A stretch of 64,000 nucleotides of DNA from an uncultured Eubacteriales bacterium (lineage in GTDB: Bacteria; Bacillota; Clostridia; Christensenellales; Aristaeellaceae), in the NCBI GenBank assembly GCA_900316415.1, contig ONCV01000005.1:1-64000 (forward strand), given 5' to 3'. The translations under genes and the position numbers were made by a program. A model generated the notes under the pieces. That model was not told the origin of the DNA and ran no database searches. It saw nothing but the letters and a program-made list of their open reading frames with translations. Shown piece after piece: positions 1 to 6,143 of this stretch. Every line of letters begins with the position of its first letter. Position 1 is the first letter of the stretch.

Positions 1-109
1 GTTGAGCCCCCTAGAGTATAGACGGAAACTGGGGATTGCAATATAATGGGTTCCAATGAGCGACCGTCACCGGCGGTCCAGGAATCCGTCCGCACCCCCG
101 AGTAATTAA
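1..109. other. Unassigned segment abutting the wzx remnant (possible edge of an insertion)
   Basis: This segment is richer in G and C than the wzx remnant next to it and does not continue its reading frame. The remnant stops at the TAA on 110-112, well short of where a flippase should end. Read on the minus strand, GTGCG appears at position 95 going down, which fits the loose 5' consensus GUGYG of a group II intron. About 95 bases are far too few to identify an intron or an insertion sequence, and I see no open frame or inverted repeat. That this is the edge of an inserted element is inference only. Confidence 0.2.
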
Positions 110-555
110 TTACAACTGGCAAAATACAGTGGCATAACACACTGCTTTATATCCCCAGAGTTCAACTCCCACAATATCTAAAATGACATTCAAGACAGCT
201 GCTATTCCTGTTAGGACCGCTGCATATTCCGGCTTTTTGTGATAGACTTCTAAATTTACAATTTGAGATGTCAAAACTGTAAAAACGCCGCTCAATACAT
301 AACCCGGCAACGTGTAAATCGATTCCTTATAGGCTGTTCCTCCCAGCACCTGGATAACTTCGGGTCCAATCAATAAAATAGCAAAGGTTATGCCAACCGT
401 GCCCCATAGATACATTTTGAAGACTTTTGGGATTTCTTTATAATCATGTATTTTTACAAGTCATAAAACCAAGGCGCCCACGCAAGATTCAAAATTGATA
501 CCAATATTGTAATAATATGACTTGTAGAATGCGCAATCGAGAGATAACTCACTTT
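110..555 (-). pseudogene. Wzx-type polysaccharide flippase remnant, frameshifted and truncated at both ends
   Basis: An intact flippase of the MATE/PST superfamily would move lipid-linked repeat units across the membrane. Only an internal piece of about 145 codons remains. One frame (555 down to about 457) encodes a hydrophobic stretch ending NLAWAPWFYDL and then meets TAA at 454-456. The family pattern resumes one frame over with KIHDYKEIPKVF and runs on through several membrane segments to TAA at 110-112. A further in-frame stop sits at 556-558, so the N-terminal half is missing as well. The 101-codon open stretch starting at ATG 415 is therefore not a gene start. With this gene dead and Wzm/Wzt intact at 20138-22255, export by the ABC route is the natural reading. 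Family assignment rests on hydrophobicity and motif resemblance. Confidence 0.7.
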
Positions 556-583
556 TTAAGAAAGAATTATTAGCCTTTATACA

Positions 584-1240
584 CTACTCCAATTCTCTCA
601 TCCGTTTTGCCGGGTTCCCAAGCACTGTAGTACCTGCTTTAACATTTGAAAATACAATGCTTCCTGCCGCAATTGTGGCCGCATCCCCGATTTTCCTTCC
701 TGGGATGATAAAGGCATGCCCACCAATATTGACCTCTGAGCCGACCTTACAGTAACCGCTTATCCCAGTAAACGGCATGATGGTTGTATAATCGCCTATC
801 ACACAGTCATGTCCGATATTAACCATCTGGTTCATTACGACGCCCGCACCAATTTTGCAGTTAACTGCAATCGTCACACCGCCGTAGAAAATGCAACCAG
901 GCCCAATTTCAGTGTGTGGTCCAATATAGCCAAACCCACCGTATGCGACTATGGTTTCAAAAGTGACACCTTTTTCCGTGAGTTCTTCCTGAATGATCTT
1001 CTTTATCTTTGGATTTCCTATGCAGCAAGTACACACAACATCATCCTTGTGGTCGATGATCCAATTTCGATTTCCTAACCAGGGATAATCATTGATCATC
1101 ATATCCTCGTGATATTGACTCCCATCATCCAGAAAGCCCAGCAACTCATATGTCGGTTTCACTGTATTTAAAACTTCGATGATCGAAGCAACTTCTCTTC
1201 CAAAACCACCGGCCCCGATTAAAACGATTTTCTTTGCCAT
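584..1240 (-). CDS. PglD/NeuD-family sugar O/N-acetyltransferase
   Basis: A 218-residue protein built like PglD and NeuD: an N-terminal nucleotide-sugar-binding fold (IVLIGAGGFGREVASII, about residues 4-20) followed by a left-handed beta-helix of hexapeptide repeats (about 100-205). PglD uses acetyl-CoA to N-acetylate the 4-amino group of UDP-4-amino-sugars. The catalytic-type histidine is seen in NIGHDCVIGDY, and the chain ends with the usual GNPAKRM. The start chosen is the ATG at 1240, eight bases after GGGAG, rather than the in-frame codon at 1261. That ATG overlaps the stop of the upstream deacetylase gene (TAATG), so translation was probably coupled. PglF-, PglE- and PglC-like genes in the same locus support a role in UDP-diacetylbacillosamine synthesis. 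NeuD-type sialic acid O-acetylation is less likely because no sialic acid genes are present. Confidence 0.85.
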   Translation of the reverse strand: MAKKIVLIGAGGFGREVASIIEVLNTVKPTYELLGFLDDGSQYHEDMMINDYPWLGNRNWIIDHKDDVVCTCCIGNPKIKKIIQEELTEKGVTFETIVAYGGFGYIGPHTEIGPGCIFYGGVTIAVNCKIGAGVVMNQMVNIGHDCVIGDYTTIMPFTGISGYCKVGSEVNIGGHAFIIPGRKIGDAATIAAGSIVFSNVKAGTTVLGNPAKRMRELE

Positions 1241-1893
1241 TAGATTTTCTCCCTTACACAAACAAACGATTCTGCATAATTGACACCGATTGTCGTCCCT
1301 CTTAGCTTTGCCAATGCCTCAAGCGCCTCAAGCGATCTCGGATGTGGGAATGGGTAAAGCTGAGTTTTGAAGCACTTCATCGCTTCAATTTTACGCTTAT
1401 ATGTATCTGTAATATCACTCCATGCATTCGGTATAAACCAATTTGAAACATTAGGAATATTCCACTCTGTTTCTGAAAGAGTCTCGTATGTATAAATAGC
1501 TCTTAGCTGTGGATTGTTCATCGGCCTCAATGCTACCATGGCTGCCTGTGCTGTCTCTCCATGGTCGACGTGCATGTCGCCAATGTGCGGGATAAACGCA
1601 ATCTCTGGTTTTATCTCTTTTACCACATCAACGAATTATTGATTCTTGATATGGATAGGTGTTTCCTTCAAATGGACAACAGGCAAATCTAAAAAGAAAG
1701 TATCTTTCACGCCAAGAATATCATGAGCCGCAATTGCTTCTTGCTTAATTTTTTTCGTCTGTCCCAAATTCTCAAGCCAACTGGTTATCTCGCACACAAA
1801 TACTTCTTGCCCGGCCTGCGCGTATTTTGCGATAGTACCACCAACTCCCAATACCTCATCATCATTGTGTGGAGCAAATGCTAAAATCCTCAT
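1240..1893 (-). pseudogene. PIG-L/LmbE-family sugar deacetylase with an in-frame TAA
   Basis: PIG-L family enzymes are zinc-dependent N-deacetylases acting on GlcNAc-type sugars. The N-terminal part shows the metal motif as PHNDDE (usually PHPDDE) in LAFAPHNDDEVLGVGG. The C-terminal part shows the second metal motif in IPHIGDMHVDH. The two parts lie in one frame, interrupted only by TAA at 1636-1638 after HIKNQ. Counted through that stop the gene has 217 codons, the normal family length. A single substitution is the simplest cause. The downstream half has its own GTG at 1626 but lacks the first metal motif, so it should not work alone. A sequencing error is possible, but two neighbouring genes carry the same kind of lesion. 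Confidence 0.85.
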
Positions 1894-1920
1894 AGTTCCA
1901 TCATCCTGTTAATCTCTGTT

Positions 1921-2475
1921 TCATGACTGACTTCCACTGAAAGCAGTCCATTGGAGTTCTATTTCCTTTTTTGTAAGATTCTCACTGCTTTGATGCCAAA
2001 TTGCGTTTTTTTGTGCTTGTTCTTTACGGCTCATAAAATCTTCCATTGAACAAATATACTTTGCTGGAACACCTGCGTATACACCATTCTGAATGTCCTT
2101 ATTTACCAATGAACCGGCACCGACAATGGTATTTGGGCCGATTGTAACATTAGAAAGAATAGATGTATTTGAACCGATAAAAACATTATCCTTGATATCA
2201 ATACATCCTATGTTTTCAGCAAAACGCTTTTCTCTGACCTTATAATTTAACATATGATGTATAACGTCATGTGTAATAAAACTAACATTTGATGCAATCC
2301 AAACGTTATCTCCAAATGAAATCAATTGTGAGTAAAGCGGAATTTTCCGGAACATAACCATGCAGTTTTTCCCTACATGACGAAATAATTTCTTTTTTCG
2401 CAAATATTCTGCCCTTTTCATCGGAGAGAATATTGTTATCATACGGAGCGTGTGTATGATACGTTGTAAATCCAT
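1921..2475 (-). CDS. Hexapeptide-repeat acyltransferase (CatB/WbbJ-like)
   Basis: A 184-residue protein with left-handed beta-helix hexapeptide repeats, seen as FGDNVWIASNVSFITHD in the middle and NVFIGSNTSILSNVTIGPN further on, closing with GAGSLVNKD and GVPAKYIC. This is the architecture of O-acetyltransferases that use acetyl-CoA to decorate sugars. A histidine in the THD motif is in the usual catalytic place for CatB-type enzymes. ATG at 2475 is preferred over the TTG at 2484 because GGGAGG lies nine to ten bases upstream of it. The gene sits between the phosphoglycosyltransferase and the broken deacetylase with 27 bases to the latter, so it belongs to the same transcript. The sugar it acetylates cannot be read from sequence. 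Confidence 0.8.
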   Translation of the reverse strand: MDLQRIIHTLRMITIFSPMKRAEYLRKKKLFRHVGKNCMVMFRKIPLYSQLISFGDNVWIASNVSFITHDVIHHMLNYKVREKRFAENIGCIDIKDNVFIGSNTSILSNVTIGPNTIVGAGSLVNKDIQNGVYAGVPAKYICSMEDFMSRKEQAQKNAIWHQSSENLTKKEIELQWTAFSGSQS

Positions 2476-2515
2476 TGAAGTCAACCCTCCCAGATTTTAT
2501 AGGAAATCAATCATT

Positions 2516-3178
2516 CTATTCCTCATGCTCTTCACGAGCATCATAATTCAGATTTTCCCCATTAAATTCCGCTCTAGTATCATCGACTCTATAATCAGCC
2601 CCAACAATGGCTTCTCTTGCCACCGCAATTATCATTTTCAGGTCAACAAGAAAACTACAATTCTCTATATACCAGATGTCATTCTCAAACTGATCATTCC
2701 ATGTCCAAGTCTTCATTGGTTTCAGTGACACACAGGCAAAACCCGGGCGTACTTCATGCCGCATCATATGTCGCTTAGTGTAGTATGGTAGATACTTTAC
2801 AAGCAAGGGTCGCGGTCCTATTATGCTCATCTTGCCTGTAAAAATGCAGAATAATTGTGGCAATTCATCCAATGAAAACCGTCTAATCAGCCTTCCAAAT
2901 GCAGTTAATCGCTGTCCACTGGGAAGTAGATCCCCATTCTCATCCGTTTCGTTCGTCATAGAACGAAATTTGTAAATTTTAAATAATTGTCCATGCAAGC
3001 CCGGCCTCTCTTGAGCATAGAAAATAGGACTCCCATGGAAAATAAGCTCTAGAATGGAAATTATCAAAAACAGGGGGCTTAGGATTACAAGGGCAATTCC
3101 ACTTAAAACAATATCCAATAACCTTTTTACCACCATGGTATACACGGTTCTTTTTACTTTTGGCATTTCATTCGTCAT
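2516..3178 (-). CDS. PglC-like monotopic phosphoglycosyl transferase
   Basis: Small membrane-associated enzymes of this family transfer a sugar phosphate, often diacetylbacillosamine phosphate, from UDP to undecaprenyl phosphate and so start a glycan. The 220-residue length matches the short PglC form, without the extra domains of WcaJ. Seen in order: a basic start and one hydrophobic re-entrant helix with a central Ser-Pro kink (KRLLDIVLSGIALVILSP, about 18-35), KFRSM, the catalytic Asp-Glu pair in RRFSLDELPQL, and IGPRPLL. The ATG at 3178 follows GAGG by six bases. It is the second initiating transferase of the locus; the other, at 23366-24745, is the long type. Together with the PglF-, PglE- and PglD-like genes it suggests bacillosamine or a related sugar as the first sugar of a glycan. 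Confidence 0.88.
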   Translation of the reverse strand: MTNEMPKVKRTVYTMVVKRLLDIVLSGIALVILSPLFLIISILELIFHGSPIFYAQERPGLHGQLFKIYKFRSMTNETDENGDLLPSGQRLTAFGRLIRRFSLDELPQLFCIFTGKMSIIGPRPLLVKYLPYYTKRHMMRHEVRPGFACVSLKPMKTWTWNDQFENDIWYIENCSFLVDLKMIIAVAREAIVGADYRVDDTRAEFNGENLNYDAREEHEE

Positions 3179-3190
3179 AACTGCCTCGCA

Positions 3191-3352
3191 TTATTTTGCC
3201 GGATTTCCTTTTACAACCGCTCCGTCGTCAACATTGCGAACAACGACAGAGCCCATACCAACAATAGCCTTATTGCCGATGTGTCACCCATCTCTAATCG
3301 TGCTGTTGCCCGAGATGAACGCCTGTTTCCCTGTAGAGGAACTTCCTAACAT
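3191..3352 (-). pseudogene. C-terminal remnant of a hexapeptide acetyltransferase with in-frame TGA
   Basis: Read from ATG 3352 the minus strand gives 22 codons ending NSTIRDG, then TGA at 3284-3286, then HIGNKAIVGMGSVVV and, after a short linker, VVKGNPAK before TAA at 3191-3193. The hexapeptide pattern and the NPAK ending are those of NeuD/CatB-type acetyltransferases, and the TGA replaces a residue that is commonly cysteine or another small residue at this turn. The N-terminal two thirds of the enzyme are absent. A TAGGAG sequence upstream of the ATG looks like a binding site but may be chance. This fragment was found by direct translation and is too short for routine gene callers. Confidence 0.65.
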
Positions 3353-3369
3353 GATGGACTCCTACTCAA

Positions 3370-3588
3370 TTATTTATTACTTATCAACCTATCTAGGCTC
3401 TCTATAGCGCCGTGATTTATTGCATCAACAGCAGCTTCGACTATTCTTGCAATCTCTGATGGTGATTATCCGGAGGTCAATAACTCCTGTTTTGTCATTT
3501 CGGACAAACTCTGAGGAAGAAGCTTCTTTGCCTCGTTTGGCAGATTTGATTCTTTCCAAATGATCTCCCACAACTCGTCAAATGTCAT
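3370..3588 (-). pseudogene. Small conserved-looking protein gene (72 codons) with an in-frame TAA
   Basis: From ATG 3588 the minus strand encodes 40 residues beginning MTFDELWEIIWKES and ending KQELLTSG, then TAA at 3466-3468, then SPSEIARIVEAAVDAINHG and a helical tail ending RLISNK before TAA at 3370-3372. The acidic, amphipathic-helical composition continues smoothly across the stop, which argues that this was one open frame and that the TAA is a recent point change from a sense codon such as TAT (tyrosine). I do not recognise a function. It lies 17 bases upstream of the acetyltransferase remnant and just downstream of the tandem repeat. Confidence 0.6.
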
Positions 3589-3605
3589 CTTTTACGTTCC
3601 CGCTC

Positions 3606-3739
3606 ACCGATACCAATCTACCCATCTGATGCACATTCAGCTGATGCACATATGACCCCTTATGCATAAGCGGCAGATGCCGATATGACCACCTAATGCA
3701 TATTCAGCAGATACCGATATGACAGCTCATGCACATCCA
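3606..3739. repeat. Four-copy imperfect tandem repeat, period 33/34 bp
   Basis: Four head-to-tail units can be laid out: 3606-3639, 3640-3672, 3673-3706 and 3707-3739. The best-conserved core reads GATACCGATATGAC followed by an ATGCACAT-type block and a C(A)GC junction; units 3 and 4 match each other best. The array fills the space between the aminotransferase stop at 3746 and the small broken gene at 3588, so it is not coding on the minus strand in the present arrangement. The period is near 11 codons, so it might be a decayed coding repeat. No T-run terminator is present. Confidence 0.7.
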
Positions 3740-3745
3740 GCCGCT

Positions 3746-5056
3746 TTAGAGAAAACACCTATGAATAATCTCGATAATCCTATCCTGCTGTTCCGCTGTC
3801 ATCTTGTTATCGCTCGGCAAGCACAGTCCGCGCCTAAAAATATCGGCTCCAACGTCGATACCGGAGCCTGAAATATAAGCATTTGTACGTCCTCTGCCGT
3901 TCCCCTCGACTGTGACGAAGGGGTTTGTCCGGTAGATCGGCTGCATATGCATAGGCTTCCATATAGGACGTCCTTCTGCTTTAAAAGCTGCAATTGCTGT
4001 CAGTATCTCTCCCGGACTGCTCTTTCCACTCTCACTCTTCCATAGCTCATCCTGCTCCCCGCGAACATGAGGAGCCATGGAATTATCATCAATCAGGCAA
4101 CAGGACAGCCAGAAGTTCGGCTCGGATTTCTCGCTGTCAAAAGGGTTCATCGTTACAGGTAGATCGGCAAAACCCTTCCTGTAACGCTCATAAATCGCCT
4201 TCTTCTGCGCAATATGTTCCTCCAGGTAAGGCAGTTGACCGCGGATTACGCCTGCCACGATGTTGGATATTCTGTAGTTATAACCAATCTCCTCATGCTG
4301 ATACCATGGAGCCGCTTCCCGGCTCTGTGTAGACCATTTCCTGACTTTATCTGCGTCCTCTTTTGAGTCCGTCAGAAACATACCCCCGGCGCTTCCGGTA
4401 ATGATTTTATTTCCATTGAAGGAAATGCAGTTGTAATCACCCAGGGTTCCGGTTTCTACCCAACGACCCTTCAGCATATATTTTGCACCAAGGCTCTCTG
4501 CCGCATCTTCAACGATCAAAGCGCCATGACCTTCTGCGATCGCCTTGATCTCCTCCATCTTCCCCGGAGTTCCGTAGAGGTGTGCCAGAATAATCAGACT
4601 GACGTCCGGATACATCTCGAAGGCTTTCTTCAGCGCCTCCGGATCCATATTCCAAGTGTCACGCTCGGTGTCAATGAAGACCGCTTCCCCGTCTTCATAG
4701 GCTACAGGATTAATGCTGGCATCAAAGGTAACATCGGAGCAGAAGACCTTATGACCCTGCAATGTTCCCTCGTTCGGTCTTGCCTGACCGTAGAGGCGTT
4801 CCCCGGCGAGCTTGGTTGCCAGATGAAGAGCCGCGGTGCCAGCGGAAAGTCCCACCGCATACCTGCATCCTACATATTCCGCGATCTGCTGTTCAATCTC
4901 ATCGATATTCCTACCAACCGTACTAACCCAGTTGGTCAGGATAGCTTCATCCACCCAGCGTTGTTCATCTCCATGCATGGTAGGAGAAGATAGCCAGACG
5001 CGTGCAGGGAAGGGTTCAAGTCCCTTAAACCGGGGATCCTTCTTTATATCAATCAT
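3746..5056 (-). CDS. DegT/DnrJ/EryC1-family aminotransferase, PglE-like
   Basis: A PLP-dependent aminotransferase of 436 residues that would convert a UDP-4-keto-6-deoxy-HexNAc into the 4-amino sugar. Seen in sequence: AVGLSAGTAALHLA in the cofactor-binding region, VEDAAES with the aspartate that pairs with the PLP ring nitrogen, and the Schiff-base lysine in SFNGNKIITGSAGG, close to the PglE signature. A long insert before KPMHMQPIY is usual for this subfamily. The ATG at 5056 is chosen over the GTG at 5065 because GGAAG lies eight bases upstream of it. The gene follows the PglF-like dehydratase and its truncated paralogue, which would supply the substrate. Intact and normal in length, in contrast to the genes beyond it. 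Confidence 0.9.
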   Translation of the reverse strand: MIDIKKDPRFKGLEPFPARVWLSSPTMHGDEQRWVDEAILTNWVSTVGRNIDEIEQQIAEYVGCRYAVGLSAGTAALHLATKLAGERLYGQARPNEGTLQGHKVFCSDVTFDASINPVAYEDGEAVFIDTERDTWNMDPEALKKAFEMYPDVSLIILAHLYGTPGKMEEIKAIAEGHGALIVEDAAESLGAKYMLKGRWVETGTLGDYNCISFNGNKIITGSAGGMFLTDSKEDADKVRKWSTQSREAAPWYQHEEIGYNYRISNIVAGVIRGQLPYLEEHIAQKKAIYERYRKGFADLPVTMNPFDSEKSEPNFWLSCCLIDDNSMAPHVRGEQDELWKSESGKSSPGEILTAIAAFKAEGRPIWKPMHMQPIYRTNPFVTVEGNGRGRTNAYISGSGIDVGADIFRRGLCLPSDNKMTAEQQDRIIEIIHRCFL

Positions 5057-5108
5057 TTTGTACACTTCCAGTTATTATTTTCTTTTGAGTGATCGCAGCA
5101 AGCTCATT

Positions 5109-6140
5109 TTAGAAGAAACTTACGTCCTCACCTGTTTGTTCCTTGTGCTGCTGTGCCCAGGCATCATATCCGACATAGGCAGACGAAGAGGGCTTTGCCA
5201 ACTCAATCTTCGCTCCGGAAATTGATTTGATGTCATAACGATCCCTGAGGCTCTTTATCGCTTCTTCCCCAGATTCGTATTTCTTCTCGTCTCCATCGAT
5301 GATAAGCGTGACCGGACCTTCAACAAGATCGAGCAGGGAACTTGTTGGAATTCTGCCGCCTAAATTGGAAAGATAACCCGTATAATCCTGCAGTTCAATG
5401 CCTGCCGTATCGCATGCATCCCTGATCTCTTTTCTCTTCTCCGCAGACAAGTTTGGATCCGCAATGAAAACAGCGCGAACTGAAGATAACGCCTTCTCAA
5501 AATCACCAACTATTCCCACACCATCCAGGGTTTTCCCGGCAGATTTCTCATCAAAGACTACAGTTGCCCGGAAAGGTGTATCCTCGAGATGATGAATTGC
5601 TTTGCGTGCCGTCTCACCCGCACCAATAACCATGGACGGAACCGTGGGCGTATTGCGTCCGGCAACCTTCTTCTTCTCTACCAGAAGAATTCGGTAACCG
5701 AAGCGGATGAGCGTTATGAAAAGGAATTGAAGCACCGCTCCCAGGAGATAGTAGGTAATCGGCATTCTCCGGATAAAAAGGGCGGTGCCGACGATTTGCA
5801 GCACCACGGTGCAAAGATTTGCTCCGATAATCCGGTTCATGTCATTGAGACCAGCAAACCGCCACATTCCGCCATAGAGCCTCCATGCCGCGAAAATAGC
5901 TATGCTCAGAACGGTGTAGAACGGTGTAAAACGCAGCCAGTCGGTGAGATAATAGCTCACGGTTGGTCTGAATTCAAAGTTAACGTAGAAACGAAGCAAA
6001 AGCGCCAGAAAGTATGCCGCGTTCACTGCCAGTATATCCAGCAAAACAATCCACAAATCCTTTGCTATTGATTCCCAAATCTTCTTCAATGATAATCCTT
6101 CTTTCTTCCCGGATTGAAGTCCGATGTATCTGCTTTGCAT
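5109..6140 (-). CDS. Truncated CapD/FlaA1-like membrane protein lacking the dehydratase domain
   Basis: The 343 residues match the N-terminal half of the neighbouring PglF-like protein: four membrane helices (about 30-160), the shared motif RRMPITYYLLGA followed by RFGYR, then a Rossmann-like nucleotide-binding domain starting VIGAGETARKAIHHLE. The C-terminal SDR dehydratase domain is missing. Instead the chain ends in about 60 residues of unrelated sequence and a clean stop. It may be a regulatory or scaffolding paralogue, or the product of a partial duplication. The ATG at 6140 has only a weak upstream site, while a TTG at 6089 lies seven bases after AAGGA, so the true start may be there. 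Three bases separate the longer form from the upstream stop. Confidence 0.72.
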   Translation of the reverse strand: MQSRYIGLQSGKKEGLSLKKIWESIAKDLWIVLLDILAVNAAYFLALLLRFYVNFEFRPTVSYYLTDWLRFTPFYTVLSIAIFAAWRLYGGMWRFAGLNDMNRIIGANLCTVVLQIVGTALFIRRMPITYYLLGAVLQFLFITLIRFGYRILLVEKKKVAGRNTPTVPSMVIGAGETARKAIHHLEDTPFRATVVFDEKSAGKTLDGVGIVGDFEKALSSVRAVFIADPNLSAEKRKEIRDACDTAGIELQDYTGYLSNLGGRIPTSSLLDLVEGPVTLIIDGDEKKYESGEEAIKSLRDRYDIKSISGAKIELAKPSSSAYVGYDAWAQQHKEQTGEDVSFF

Positions 6141-6143
6141 ATA

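Noticed and set aside
110..415. 101-codon open frame as a stand-alone membrane protein gene
   Set aside because: The family pattern continues upstream in another frame and the sequence ends too early; it is a piece of a decayed flippase gene.
1240..1893. Two separate genes for a short N-terminal and a short C-terminal protein
   Set aside because: Both parts are halves of one PIG-L domain in the same frame with only a TAA between them, so one interrupted gene is the better description.
454..3588. Stop-codon reassignment or selenocysteine to explain the in-frame stops
   Set aside because: Both TAA and TGA are involved, intact neighbours end normally at these codons, and no SECIS-like hairpin is evident after the TGA.
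3606..3739. CRISPR array
   Set aside because: Units are adjacent without unique spacers, are imperfect, and no cas genes are present.
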